64,000 bases of DNA from Campylorhamphus procurvoides. Taxonomy: Eukaryota; Chordata; Aves; Passeriformes; Dendrocolaptidae. Within the stretch, counting starts at the first letter, position 1, and every line of letters begins with the position of its first letter. The position numbers and the translations under genes were made by a program. Positions 54,201-64,000 of this stretch are shown piece after piece. Below the pieces are notes generated by a model that saw only the letters and a program-made list of their open reading frames with translations, was not told where the DNA came from and made no database searches. The DNA lies in assembly GCA_013396655.1 (NCBI GenBank), contig WBMV01006289.1:2898342-2962341 (forward strand), in the 5' to 3' direction.

Positions 54201-57200
54201 ATATAAATCTTGATTGTCATCCTCTTTTTATGTTATTGCTGTATTTGGGTTTTTTTGAGGGAGAGTTGTTTGTTTATTTTTAAGTATTACAAACTGAAAT
54301 AGCCATTGTCTTTCAATACGTATCACCAGGAGGAATGCACCTTAACTTTTAACAGAAGCTACATTTTATTTAGCATACCTGCTTATTTTAAACCTTGTTG
54401 AGCACACATAGCTGCATCTGCAGAACATAGGAAAAGATATTTTTTTCTCGTGTTGGGTTTTTTGCTAAAGATTAGTATAATCATGTCTTCTTCCTGGATT
54501 ATGACTTTAAGTATAGATAAACTTTCACCTATGAATGCAGCATATTTGTGATGATGAAGGTTGTTTAGCAGGCACTCTCAGCTTTAACTTCCAGTACAAA
54601 TAACATTGATCAGGAAATGGATTTTGTTTTCGCTACGGTGACGAATTTAAAAGATCTCTTTATTTCTCTTAAAGGTGATGTGATGTTTGAATTATTAGAT
54701 TTGCTCCTTCTTTTCACTTGCAGTTCTTTGATTTTTTTCTGTTAATTTTCTTACAGAAATTATTTTAATTTGCAATTTAACCTATGTTCTCAAACTGTTG
54801 TGTTTGTTTACATTTGCCAAAAGCTGACAATCAGGCAGGAAACATGTAGCAATGATGGTTTTGGTCTTTTCATGGATGTGGCTATGTTCACAAGCACTAC
54901 ATAAGAAAGTGATCTTCTGATTTGCAAACTAATGAGGTATTGCTGCTTCTTATTGCAGAGTGCTCACTTGGCCATGATCGATACCCTTATGATGGCATAC
55001 ACTGTAGAGATGGTCAGTGTTGAGAAAGTGATTGCCTGCACTCAGCAGTATTCAGCCTTCCTCCAAGCTACAGACGTACCTTATGACATTGAGGATGCTG
55101 TCATGTACTGGATAAACAAGGTATGAGTGCTGGGAAAGCAAGCTGACTTTCCTTGTAGTCTGTGATTCGATTAGAAATGGGAGGGTAGGATATGTGTGTA
55201 TGTAGGTGTTTCAGGACTGTATCTGATACAGACTGTTCCTTCATCTGCTGTTTATGGATAATAAAAAGCAAAGTTTGCAGAAATAAGCTAAACATCTTGT
55301 GTGAACCAAATAAATGGGAAGTCTAAATAAATACTGTAATACCCATTATCTAGGACAACTTAGCAGTCATCTTCATATTGAGATGCCATGATGGCTGCTC
55401 CAGGGTCAATTTCTGACTCTTTAAAGGTTGTCATCTCACTGTGTAATTTATCATGATTTAAACCCAAAGGTATTCTGTTTGTATTTGAACACATCTTGCT
55501 TGAAGTGATCTACCTTCACTGCATAATCAAATCAAGCAACAAGGATACACCGTTAATCAAATGTGATCAAGCATAATAAGTGGCAGGTTCATTTATACAA
55601 TGTAAAGCTAACAAGTAGTGACCCTAGACCGCCTCTGAGACTGACATTGGCTGATTTGGCTTCAGGCTATAGACTGAAATAATTGTTTCATCTTTTTAGT
55701 TAACTCAGTGGTTGTGATTTATAGACCTTTTGAAAACTTGTAATTTCTGTGACTTGTTTCTTAGACAATTGAATGAACTGTTTTATCTCTAGGTAAATGA
55801 ACATTTGAAAGACATCATGGAACAGGAACAAAAACTAAAAGAGCATCACAGTGCAGAATCTGCAGGAGGACAAAAGGTAGGAGTTTAAGTATTTTAAACT
55901 AGAAAAAGCACTTATCTATAAACAAAAACTACTTGCATATAGTATGTAAATATACATTTGAAAACATTCAACTTTTAATTACTTCTTAAAAAAACAAGCT
56001 TGTATTCATTTTGCTATTAGTTTTATCATTTCCATGAAAATACCCATTTAAAAGTAAAACTAATAGAATTGTACTTTTTATTCCCTTTTTGACAAATAAA
56101 TCTTTGATAGCAGGGAAACATCTGTTACATTAGTGATAAGGAATTTGTTAAGGTTAATAGAATACTTTCAAATGAATTAAAACTGCAGTCATATCTGATA
56201 TGAAAAAAATAGCACATTTTATTTGTGGTTTTTAATGGTTTTTTTCATTGTGTATTGCCTGAATCTCAAATGAGAGATTTGTCTGTGACATCATGGGAAG
56301 CATTGCTCTGGCTATGATCCAAAATACTGGTTGATGATAGGTTTTATTATATATACAATTAAAAGAGATTATATTTGATTCCCTTTCCTAACAGGTTTTT
56401 TTTCTTTTGTTTGTGAAGCTCAGTTAATTAAATAGCATTATATACCCACCCAAATACAGAGGGATAGCACACAGATCCAGAGTATGTAAAATCGCTTGCT
56501 TCAGAACAAGATAATTTACTGAGATATAATTATTATTGGGGAATTGGTAATCAGTTTGAACACTCTGGTATTATCCCTGCACCTGAACGTGGAACAGATT
56601 TCCAAGTTACTGCAAGACCGTAATCCTTTCTCCCACCCTGGTCTGTTTTCCTGTAAGCTGCTGTCTCCTTTTCAATGCTGCTCTGAGGGGATTGTGGGTT
56701 ACCAGCCTAAATTAGATGTTCAGCTTCAAAAAACATGAATGTAGTGAATATCCTTGCATTTGTGGGGTGTTTTTAAATATAAGGAATGACAAGAAAAGCC
56801 AATTAGGATTGACTCAGGAAAAGAAAATGGTGGGTTTTACAATAGTAATGTGATTGATGCATATGCCCTGATATAGAAAATTTAAGCAGTGTTCAATAGT
56901 GATAGTAGCATAGAAATCTGGATAATAAGATGTCCTTGACAAGTTCATTTCTCAATTTTAAATAAAACAAAGTAAACAGAGGGCAGGGAAAATAACCTGT
57001 GTACTTCTGTCCTCTAGTGTTTTTATTATCAGACCAATGCCATAAAATTATCTGTATTTGTTAGAATTCGGTAATATTTCTTTTCACTTATCATTTGCAT
57101 TTTATATTAGGAATAAAAGGATAAAATTTTTAGTTTATAATTTATCTTCAATGTAAGCATTCTTGAATCAGTTGTTGAAAGACTTGTATAGTCTGTAACT

Positions 57201-60200
57201 GATCCTATAAATGGATTCAGTGGAATAACACATTTAGATAAAAAATGGCATATGCTTTTGTGGTGTTTCCATATGAATTATGAAGCTGTAACACAATAAG
57301 AGCCCAATTCTGTTGGCCCCCAGTACAAATACATTTGCAAAAAAGGAGAATCATGCAACAGTTGCCCTATCATGGAAAAAATGTGTATTTAAGGCCTTCT
57401 GCTGAATTTTTTATCCTATTATCCCAGGTACATGTTATATTCTTTGCCTCACTGTAGGATTCAGCTGCATAAATTGCTTTGTCAAGTAAGGTATTCCATG
57501 CTAGGGGATTGTATTAGCATTTAGATTATTTACCTTCAGGTTTTCTTTGGGAAACACTGGGGGGGGAAACTGATGGCTAATTTCCTATGAAATCTCAGCT
57601 ATTCTTTTTGTCATGCTGTCTTTACAAGGAAAACTAATGCAGATGCATTGGATGTGTCAATTTTATCAAGCCAAGTTGGTCAGAGTTTCTCATGGGAGTT
57701 CTTTTTAAATTATCATGTGGCTCCTGTGGCATTGACCTTACAATCCATAGTCAGTAAAGCTGTGAAGTAACTGCAGCTAAATTCCTGTACCAGGTTTGGG
57801 TATTGCTGAAATATGTATATAATTGTTCATTTCATACTGTTCCTGGGTTTAGCTATTAGTATCAGTAGATGTTCTTAGATTAAAAAAAAGGGGGGAATTA
57901 AAATCTGCATTTGTTTAAGCTAAAGCATTACATGGTTTTTCATTTTTATGGGAAAATTAAATTATACTTCTATATATTTAACATTTTTTTACTCATATTG
58001 CACTTGTAGCTAAATGCTTAGTATCTGAATTCAATTGTTTTATTTTCTTCCTTTGATGTTTTTAAACTCCTAATTGCTGCTTCAATATGTATTTTAAAAC
58101 ATAGCATGAAGGGGAACTGGAATGTTCCATTGTGCAGCTTTTCAGTCTTCCACCATCCTTTTCATGTTGGAGCTTTGTTATGTAATTTAGTTTCTCTTGT
58201 TACCAACACAGTTAGCAGTTCAAAAGGTGATGATTCCAGTCTAAAATTCAAGAAACCTTGTAATCTCCCTTCTGATCTAGACAAACACCTTTGGATATTT
58301 GAGCGTTTCTGAGATATGGTCAGGTTTTGAACCTGAACTAAATTTAAATTATGACTGCGCCTTCTGCTGATTATAGAGATGGCCAAACAAACAAAGAATA
58401 GATCATTCTAGTCATTAAGTAAAGCTTTACTTTAGTTGTAATTTTTGGCCCAGAAGCTGTAAAATCAGGTACCTAAAAGGTTAAACAAAGCCAACAAGTA
58501 GACTTTTTAATAATGTCATTATTTCCTACTGTGATAAATTCATAATCAGTTGTGAAAAATAATTTCAGCATAACCTTCAAGCCTGACAAATTAATGCCCT
58601 TACTGTCTTGTTACATATCTGTAGTGAACCTTTTTTGCAATAAATAATAAACTCTACATTTCTAAAAGTTTTGAGCATCATATAAACAGATGAGTAGATA
58701 AAACAACCGATAAGATACATCTATTTTCTATTTCTGGATAGATAAAAACAGTGCTAACAGATTATGAGGTTGCTTTTGTTTTCTTTCACTTACTTCTGCT
58801 ACACCTGTCTGTAGAAGATGAGGGGAAGGAGTGTGTGTATGATTTTAAGTTCCAGGTAGTCCTCTGGACCTTGATCAGCTGGTGATTTGTGGTAACCTCG
58901 CCTGTTTCTGGTAGAGTCTTTGCATCTCTTTTCACAATTAGGATTTCAAGTTTTGTAGTAAATAGCTTTGGTTTTCAGGCTTCCATTGAATAATATGCAG
59001 TGACTGTACAGTTGCACTGGTTAAACTACTGATTTTCAATGTAGTTGGAGCTTTCTCAAAAACCTGTTATTTTTCTGTCTGCTTCTGTAATTTAGATGGA
59101 ATCAGTCTTGACAGATTTAAGACAAGTAAATGCAAATCCTATGAGAGAAACAAATGGAAAAGTATTCATCAAGTACCTGTATTCTTCAAAAGTTTTTTTT
59201 TAAGTTTAAACAGTGCAACTTTTTGCGTGAAAGTAAAACACTAACAGCGTAGTTCCACTTTCAATTTAATGTTTCATAAATCTACACTGATAGCAAAAGC
59301 TAATCTGTCAAGAAGAAAAATTTGCAGCAGAATCAGCTTCTTGATTAATGCACAGCTGCATGAACACAAATGATGGTGCAAGGAAGACAGCAGAAACAAG
59401 TATTTAATAAAAGGCATGACTGCCATGTTTTGGCACCGTAGGATGAATTAAATTTATCACAGTCACATTTAAATCTTTGTTAGGGGGGATAAAGTCTTGT
59501 AAAACAGTGAGCCCTCAACCTGAGGGACTGTTTTGTCCTTTCAGTTTTTGTTTTGGTTTTGTTGTTGTTTTAAACACTGTGAGAAGTCAGCCAGGATTCT
59601 CTGCGTAGTTTGTTCTATAGTGACTGATTTTTATGAAGTTCCAGGGGAAAAAAAGTTTATTCTTGCTGATCTGAAGTGACAGTTCAACAGCCATTGAATT
59701 CCCATTATGTTGTCCAAGAGAATTCCGTTTATCTCTTTTCCTTTAAGTGGCTTTATAAAGTTTGCATTTATAAATGTTATAGTATGTTTGAATTAAAACT
59801 TGATTTTCCTTAACTCTTTCACCCCTTTAAATCATAGTCATCTCCACTTCATAGTTTCAATGAAGTGGATAAATAAAAGTATATATTGGATTACTACTTT
59901 TGAGTTCAGTTAGAGTTACAGAGAGTTAGTATTTGGAATTGACACAAATGTGTGTTTTTTTCCAAAGAGTAGTTCGTCAGTCTATCATTAAATAGACATT
60001 GGTGGACTTATTGAGTCCAAGTATGAAATACTTCACCTTGGTAAATCCAAGAAGAACGTTCCTATCAGTATTAAGCAGAATAATAGGCAGCCTAGGTCTG
60101 TTCTCAGTCAATTTATCTAAAACCTGGTTTCATGATATGGTTTAGAATTCCTGATTGCAATTGAAAATTAAGATAATTTGTTTTAAAATTCACATATTTT

Positions 60201-61412
60201 TCCATACTTTGTATGTATTTCAATGATATGAAGAGAAACTGAATCCTGTGGAAAGTGCTTTAGGTGGGTGTGACAGAAATATCCAGAGCCACACACGATC
60301 ATGCATCTCGTAATTAATTTCTTTCTAAGTGCCTTTGGATTCTCCACTGCAAAATGCCAGTTAAATGGAGAAGAATGTTGAGAATAGCCCCGTTACTAAT
60401 GGACACCCTTTAGTGCACAACAGCTTTTTTGCATAAAAACTTTGTATCATTACTGCAGTTGTTTAAAATATTTAACAACTACATAATAAGCACCCATAGC
60501 AGTTTTTTCCATATCCATAGAGTGATGAAGTTTTCTCTGTGTGTTTGTAGCCTGGTACACAGTATTTTTATTCTTAATAGTAGAGTTATTATGTCAGATT
60601 AGCAAATAGAGTTACTGAAAAAAATAAATTTCTTCAGTGTGCTTCAGATTAGTATTTTTTGATCACATATGAGTTTAGAGTTTTATTTATCAGTTCTGAT
60701 CATTTCTCTGCCAGTAGTCAAAACTCCATCTACATTTCAGGTCATTGCATATCATGCAGCTGATGCTAATGTGATTTGTCATTGCAAAAATATAACTGCC
60801 TGTACCTCTTGTTGTTCTGAAAACTGTCATATGATTGTTGAAAAATGTTGTTGAACGTTACTGTTTGGCTTGAAGTAACTAACCCAAGCTTCACTGCAGT
60901 TGGTTGTACTGTACTACAGTGTGTTTATCCCTTTTTTCATTGCTTTAGCTTCCCTGCTTCTCCATGAGTGCTGCTGGAGTTCATTTTGATGCTTGTGATA
61001 TCGTGACTTCAAGTCTCAAATGAATTCCTCAGTTGGATTGCATATATAGAGTACAATTAGATGTGTGAAAGCATTTCATAAAACTGCATTGATCTGACAA
61101 TCTTATCTGTTCATGTGGGAAAATTATAATGTTGATCTACAAAGGCTGCAGACATATTTATCCAGTGTTATTGCTGCTAATTAGCTCAATACGCAGAGGT
61201 TACAGTGCATTAATGCTTACCATTAAATTACAATTCACTTTTATTAAAAAAAAAAAACAAACCTGAGAATGTTAAGGAAAATTGCTTTGTCAAAGTAATT
61301 TATGAAATCTGATAAAATGTTCCTTTTTTTTTCCTTTGCTTTTTGCTTTTATTCTTTTTTCCTACTGCTTCCTCTGAAGTCTCCTACCAAATGGTTTTGG
61401 AAACTGGTTCCT
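15071..61412 (+). CDS. CAMSAP2: CAMSAP2, calmodulin-regulated spectrin-associated protein 2 (5' part, exons 1-5, residues 1-226)
   Basis: CAMSAP proteins bind microtubule minus ends and protect non-centrosomal microtubules, supporting dendrites, axons, epithelial arrays and Golgi-anchored microtubules. Five exons (15071-15209, 26657-26916, 54959-55120, 55793-55876, 61380-61412) join without breaking frame into 226 codons. The product starts MGDAADAKEMRKTFIVPAIK and, as I remember the vertebrate protein, matches it almost residue for residue. All donors are GT and all acceptors AG. Junction phases are 1, 0, 0, 0 and 0. The start has a strong context (A at -3, G at +4) and an in-frame stop 11 codons upstream. 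Human CAMSAP2 is about 1,490 residues, so this is roughly the first 15%. Most of the CH domain, the coiled coils and the minus-end-binding CKK domain lie to the right of the window. CAMSAP1 and CAMSAP3 are the paralogues; the N-terminal sequence fits CAMSAP2 best. Confidence 0.95.
15384..15408. repeat. T-rich tract with (TTTG)n microsatellite
   Basis: A run of T leads into about four tandem GTTT units near the start of intron 1. Confidence 0.8.
15861..15955 (+). repeat. Imperfect duplication with 48-bp offset
   Basis: A 22-base segment beginning TGGGCC and ending AATACCAGAC occurs at 15861-15882 and again at 15909-15930 with a single mismatch. The sequence after each copy is only loosely similar, so this is an old or partial tandem duplication. 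It lies about 650 bp into intron 1. Confidence 0.65.
17265..17280. repeat. C-rich tract
   Basis: A run of ten C, one A and five C in intron 1, preceded by a G-rich GGACAGGGGAAGGGG segment. The minus strand is therefore a long G run, prone to length variation and sequencing error. Confidence 0.85.
18818..19042 (-). mobile_element. Ancient CR1-family LINE fragment
   Basis: Several blocks match an old amniote CR1-like repeat that I know from reptile, bird and mammal genomes. In plus-strand order they are CATCCAGTCTGTGATTCACT, TCTGCAGAACTGCTGCCTA, then TTATCTTGAATTATAATTTT with GTCCTCCAAAGTGCTTTCAA. The blocks keep the expected order and spacing, with many substitutions and small indels. This copy is inserted opposite to CAMSAP2 on my reading, though the orientation is less certain than the identity. 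It has no coding capacity. It is much more decayed than the CR1 copy at 50.9 kb. Confidence 0.7.
22078..22508 (+). mobile_element. Solo LTR of an avian endogenous retrovirus (ERVL-like, songbird type)
   Basis: The 431-bp block starts TGTTCTCG and ends CCACAACA, giving the TG...CA termini of an LTR. Diagnostic pieces in order are an AGAATACTGTTGATAACACA segment, TGCCAGTGAGAAGGTGCACA, a TATAAACTGGGGGAGTTGGC core-promoter region with TATAAA at 22338-22343, a TTATTTCAATTATTGAATTG segment and GCTGGGGTTAAACCACAACA at the 3' end. These match an LTR I know from songbird genomes. Possible 5-bp target duplication: AGGAA or GGAAG before and AGGAG after, with at least one mismatch. No retroviral internal sequence adjoins it, so it is a solo LTR left by recombination. 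It lies in intron 1 in the sense orientation. Confidence 0.75.
22874..23110 (-). mobile_element. CR1 LINE 3' portion, minus strand, diverged
   Basis: The plus strand starts GTGATCATCTAGTTTAGTC, the reverse complement of a CR1 3' terminus. It continues with TCTCAGGTCCTTGTTCAG, CCCTGTGGATGGTAGTTTCA, CAACCTGTACCTGTGCTC and GAAGAATTTTTTCCTTTGG, all in the order expected for an inverted CR1 3' region. Divergence is substantial. The right edge is uncertain and may reach 23,240. No coding capacity remains. Confidence 0.75.
24515..24555. repeat. GTTT/GGGTT-rich low-complexity tract
   Basis: Alternating short runs of G and T (GGTTTGGGG, three GTTT units, GGGTTGGGG) in intron 1. Four or more short G runs are present, but with long T loops, so quadruplex potential is weak. 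Confidence 0.6.
26657..26916 (+). CDS. CAMSAP2: CAMSAP2 coding exon 2 (residues 47-133)
   Basis: The 260-nt exon follows a polypyrimidine tract and TTCTAG. Its first two bases complete the Glu codon begun in exon 1, and it then reads NVPEELREPFYTDQYDQEH. Further recognisable motifs are PPVVNLLLSAELYCRAGSL and LGHDAVIQALAQKGLYVTDQ. It ends CAG ATG before donor GTGAGT, in phase 0. An open frame continues past the donor to 27141 but loses all similarity there, which confirms the boundary. The segment precedes the CH domain and is nearly invariant among vertebrates in my memory of the family. Confidence 0.95.
28141..28200 (+). mobile_element. CR1 LINE 3' terminus, about 60 bp
   Basis: GTTGGATTTGATGATCTTAG, then AGGTCTTTTCCAATCTAAAC and an ATTCTAA-type tail match the 3' end of avian CR1 in sense orientation. 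Such very short, 5'-truncated copies are typical of CR1. No upstream part is recognisable. Confidence 0.8.
36736..36785 (-). mobile_element. Possible CR1-type LINE fragment
   Basis: The segment GAGAACTGGACCCAGGATTC followed by CAGCTGACCTTGG resembles the 'GAACTGGA...CAGTATTCCAG' block found in inverted CR1 copies. Flanking sequence does not extend the match convincingly, so this is tentative. Confidence 0.3.
43290..43740. other. Unidentified CpG-containing stretch open on both strands
   Basis: Inside AT-rich intron 2 this segment is GC-richer, with several CpGs. On the plus strand it is open for 146 codons from an ATG at 43296. On the minus strand it is open for about 80 codons over 43280-43525, with no ATG start in that stretch. 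The minus-strand product, which includes the segment LTVERLEELKTVFFG, looks somewhat protein-like, but I cannot assign it to a family. It may be a decayed retrocopy, an unrecognised repeat or chance. No splice sites or promoter make it a gene model. Confidence 0.3.
50937..51361 (+). mobile_element. CR1 LINE 3' region, sense orientation
   Basis: This is the clearest repeat in the window. Blocks in order are GAGTGTCCAAAGGAGC, TGAGCCTGGAGAAGAGGAGA, CTGAGGGGAGACCTCACTGC, a GGGAATGGCCTGAAG block, TCAGGGGAGGTTTAGGTTGC, TATTAGAAAAATGTTCTTCA, CTGGAACAGCCTCCCCAGGG and a terminal GTTGGACTCAGTGATCC with a degenerate ATTTTGTGATC tail. This is the CR1 segment covering the last part of ORF2 and the 3' UTR. 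Compared with the usual CR1 it lacks a stretch between the first two blocks. It is non-coding; the minus-strand open frame over it is a shadow. Confidence 0.92.
54959..55120 (+). CDS. CAMSAP2: CAMSAP2 coding exon 3 (residues 134-187)
   Basis: A phase-0 exon of 162 nt between acceptor TTATTGCAG and donor GTATGAGT. It encodes SAHLAMIDTLMMAYTVEMVS, then VEKVIACTQQYSAF, and ends DIEDAVMYWINK. These match vertebrate CAMSAP2 with only a few conservative changes in my memory. The stretch is probably alpha-helical and leads toward the CH domain. It contains no stop or frameshift. Confidence 0.95.
55121..55792 (+). other. CAMSAP2: CAMSAP2 intron 3 (672 bp)
   Basis: A short intron bounded by GTATGAGT and TTATCTCTAG. 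It is AT-rich, with no recognised repeat or additional exon. Confidence 0.9.
55793..55876 (+). CDS. CAMSAP2: CAMSAP2 coding exon 4 (residues 188-215)
   Basis: An 84-nt phase-0 exon starting GTA AAT GAA after the acceptor CTCTAG and ending CAA AAG before the donor GTAGGA. It encodes VNEHLKDIMEQEQKLKEHHS and then a short Ala/Gly-containing tail ending GGQK. The charged, heptad-like composition suggests a helix or linker just before the CH domain. Because exons 4 and 5 both start and end in phase 0, the following microexon can be included or skipped without a frameshift. Confidence 0.95.
55877..61379 (+). other. CAMSAP2: CAMSAP2 intron 4 (5.5 kb)
   Basis: Bounded by GTAGGA and a pyrimidine-rich acceptor ending CTCTGAAG. 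It is AT-rich throughout with poly-A and poly-T tracts (for example 61,245-61,256). No CR1 or LTR sequence was recognised. A homeobox-type TAATTAG (61178-61184) lies about 200 bp before the microexon. Confidence 0.85.
61380..61412 (+). CDS. CAMSAP2: CAMSAP2 coding exon 5, 33-nt microexon (residues 216-226)
   Basis: The 33 bases TCT CCT ... GTT CCT encode SPTKWFWKLVP. They sit between a long polypyrimidine tract ending GAAG and a donor GTAAGT. Vertebrate CAMSAP2 has the same 11-residue insert after GGQK, with one difference in my memory of human (Ser for Thr at its third residue). Known human isoforms of 1,489 and 1,478 residues differ by 11, which fits inclusion or skipping of this exon. The WFWKLVP segment lies at the very start of the CH domain. 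Phase 0 on both sides allows either choice. Confidence 0.9.
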
Positions 61413-64000
61413 GTAAGTTTGCCCAACTGCTTCACTTTGATCGAATTGCTTATTTTGGGAATGGCTTTGTCCATGTCATGCTGGTCTAATCATTCATTTC
61501 ATTTATCTGTATGAGATAATTTTATAAGAGATTGCCCTGCAAAGGTGTGCATACTGCAGAATCCTATATTGCAAGGTATTCTGTGCAAAAGAAATGAGAT
61601 ATGATGCTGAATAAGGAATTACTTTTCAAGCAATCAGTGGGTTTGTACAAGGCAGTGCTACTGATTTTTAGCTCATGTCAAATGATGAGTATTTGCAAAC
61701 TACTTTTTCACAACCTTTCAGTAAACACATGTTATTGGAAATCAATTCTCTTTTTAAAAAGAGACTTGCAGAAATAGCTTTTGATTGTTAATGCTACATG
61801 GAATCTGAAATCTTATTTATTTTAAGAATATGCAATCATGACACCATTTGTCTAGAATTCCCTGTTTTTTCATCTGATTTAAGACTGCTGTTTAATCTCT
61901 CCCCACACAAAGTAACCCAAAGCAGTCTACTTTTAGTGAGACTATCACTTCATTAAAAGCAATAAAAAAATAACTGTTCATGTCTGCAATAATAATGTTT
62001 GTTTTCTCTGTGCTGTGTCACCTTGTTGTTATCATTACTTTCCTCTATCATATAGTAATTCACCTCTGAAGTGCATTGAGATTATTTATTCTGTAACACG
62101 TTTTGCCAGGAACAAACCAGTCAGCTGTTTAGGTATATGCAGGATTGCTTAAGTACATGCAGAATTGTATAGTTCTGGTCTGAATTCCAAAGAACTTATT
62201 CTAATCTCTTTGCTCTAAGGATTACCAAATAACTGATCTACCAGTCCCTCAGATATTTGTTGTCATAAAGACTGTTCTTACATTGCAAAAAGAATTGAAA
62301 ATAACAATGTAGACATGATCAGAAATTACTTGGTGTCTAGAAAACAAGTTTAAAAGTACTATATTCAGCAGACTCACCAGTGTTCAAACTCCTAATAGTC
62401 TCTGTGGGCAATTTCTCTACAATGCTATCTGTTACAGTTGTGACACACACACAGATACACTGCTCTTCACAATATAGTCCTTGAATTTTTATTCTTTAAT
62501 GAAGATGGGGTAACTGAATGGAGGGAATAACTAAAAAAACCCAATAAAACAAACCCAAACACAAGACTGACCATTATATCAGAAATTTAAGCAGTTTATT
62601 TTTGTCTCATTTTCACCAAACCGGGTGGCTACTTCAAAGCACTTTCAGAATATGTTTGTGTTCTATTTCTGTCGAGGGTGTTAGTTTACTAATGATTCTC
62701 TTCCTTTGCATAAAAATCATATTAAAATATAAAACATTCAATCAGTTGAAATGCTAATGCCAGTTTGCCAGCCCATTGCCCATAGACAACTTGAACTAGT
62801 GGCGTTTGTTACTTTGAGTTGCCAGTTCAGTAGAGGTACAGTTGGAACCCCAGCGCTCCTGATAATACAGTAGGAAAGCAGTGGGCCAGGCTGCTCTAAC
62901 AGTTCTGCCAGTCTTCTGCCTCTTCCCTTTACCGAGAGCAAATGTTTCATAGTGAGAGAGAGATTCCTGAGCATACAGGCACCTAAAAGCTTACTCTGAT
63001 AAGTAAATTATAACATGTTATCTACTGCATGGTAAATGTGTAAGTGCATTCCTTAATAATGATTAACCCTGAATACACACAAGCACTTGTGGCAGAATAG
63101 CTGCTGTGCTGTTGGCTCATCTTTAGCTGACCTTATTTGTAGGCAAGTGTCTGACAATTTTTTTAAGTGGAATAAGCTCAGAGATGCTAAATCAAGATGG
63201 TTTTGGATCTCAGAAACAAGATGCCTGTATTAGCATTTATGTTTTAATTAGCACTGGAGCTTTATCATCAATGTAGAGGTCCATCTTTTGCATTATTGCA
63301 TTCATATTTAATAGCAAAACATTGCAACTGATGAGAAGAGTTTCTTCATATGAAAGTTTATTAAAAATGCAGTGCAATTACCAGTGTCTTTCATTTTTTT
63401 TCAGTATAATTTCCTCAATCTTTTCAGCCAAATTGAAACATGATGCCAGGTATACCCTACTGAAACTAGCAGATCAGATTGTATGAATTTGGTTTTCCTG
63501 AAGTAATGTGCTTGGCATACTCTACAGTGAATTAAGTCCTCTTTCTAGGTCCACTTTAAAGATATGACACAGTTTTTAGCATCTGTGGGCATGGTTCCTA
63601 AGGACCAGTAAGGCATCATTAAAGGGCAGTATACTTTTTCATGGGATTTCCTGTGCAAGGCCACTGTATTAGCAATTTCAAGTATTTTTGGGTAGTCCAT
63701 TAAAATATGCTATTCAAAAGAATATGTAAATTACACAGTTTGTCAGATCATGATGTTGAGTCCACCTGTATCCTGCATCTGTTATCATTATTCATGTCTA
63801 ATCATAATTAAATTGTAGTATTTCACAGACTTAATTACAGTCATCTTGAGGAGGACATATATGGACATAATCACATGGTATTTGAAATTTACAGGGTTTT
63901 CATCATAGTGGGGCAGTGGATTGCCACAGTGAAAAAGAACAATCTTTCACTGCAAGCATAACTGGTTTATTTCATTAGAAATACTAGGGAGTATTAAGAA
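61413..64000 (+). other. CAMSAP2: CAMSAP2 intron 5, first 2.6 kb (continues beyond the window)
   Basis: It starts with a strong donor GTAAGT. The next coding exon, expected to begin with an Ala-Arg-Tyr-Arg-Lys type sequence of the CH domain, was looked for up to position 64000 and not found, so the intron runs off the right end. The sequence is AT-rich and shows no recognised mobile element. Segments around 62,000-62,110, 63,040-63,330 and 63,750-63,850 have the non-repetitive, homeobox-motif-rich look of conserved non-coding DNA, which cannot be tested here. Confidence 0.75.

Larger units (their letters stand above)
26917..54958 (+). other. CAMSAP2: CAMSAP2 intron 2 (28.0 kb)
   Basis: The largest intron in the window, bounded by GTGAGT and a TTATTGCAG acceptor. 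It is mostly AT-rich unique sequence. Recognised content is a short CR1 3' terminus (28141-28200), a weak CR1-like match (36736-36785), a CR1 3' region (50937-51361), poly-A/T tracts (for example 15 A at 37454-37468), and several GC-richer patches of unknown nature (28560-28750, 36600-36900, 41990-42260, 43290-43740, 52600-52900, 53150-53650). No exon of CAMSAP2 or of a nested gene could be supported. Confidence 0.8.

Noticed and set aside
1..64000. tRNA, rRNA, CRISPR array, bacterial operon or phage features
   Set aside because: None of the diagnostic structures was seen; exon-intron structure and CR1 repeats show a vertebrate genome.
61413..64000. A sixth CAMSAP2 coding exon inside the window
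   Set aside because: I looked for the expected continuation of the CH domain after the microexon and found no matching frame.

Overview
The window is vertebrate nuclear DNA, almost certainly from a bird and probably a songbird. The coding exons are short, carry canonical GT/AG splice sites and are separated by introns of 0.7 to 28 kb. The non-coding DNA is AT-rich. Recognisable mobile elements are CR1-type LINE fragments plus one LTR that resembles songbird endogenous retrovirus LTRs I know. The songbird assignment rests on memory of that LTR, not on a search.

Layout. 1-225 is the edge of a CpG-rich block with a 36-37 bp minisatellite that may continue beyond the left end. 226 to about 14,300 is intergenic, with no gene I can support; it holds a decayed CR1 endonuclease-region fragment at 11.5-11.9 kb. 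About 14,300-15,070 is a CpG island interrupted by a 73-base assembly gap; it holds a G-quadruplex motif and is the likely promoter and 5' UTR of the only gene found. From 15,071 to the right end is the 5' part of CAMSAP2, on the plus strand.

CAMSAP2 encodes a protein that binds and stabilises the minus ends of non-centrosomal microtubules. Five coding exons lie here: 15071-15209, 26657-26916, 54959-55120, 55793-55876 and a 33-nt microexon at 61380-61412. Together they give 678 nt, or residues 1-226. The reading frame stays open across all junctions and matches the vertebrate CAMSAP2 N-terminus closely as I remember it. The rest of the protein (most of the CH domain, the coiled coils and the C-terminal CKK domain) lies beyond the window.

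Introns 1 and 2 carry a solo LTR, several CR1 fragments of different ages and simple repeats. Intron 5 runs off the right end.

I found no second protein-coding gene, tRNA, rRNA or CRISPR array, and no evidence of a new biological system. The observations most worth checking are the start-stop element (ATG-TAA) overlapping a GTAAGT splice-donor motif just upstream of the start codon, the microexon at the edge of the CH domain, the sense-oriented LTR with a TATA box in intron 1, and an unidentified CpG-containing stretch open on both strands at 43.3 kb.
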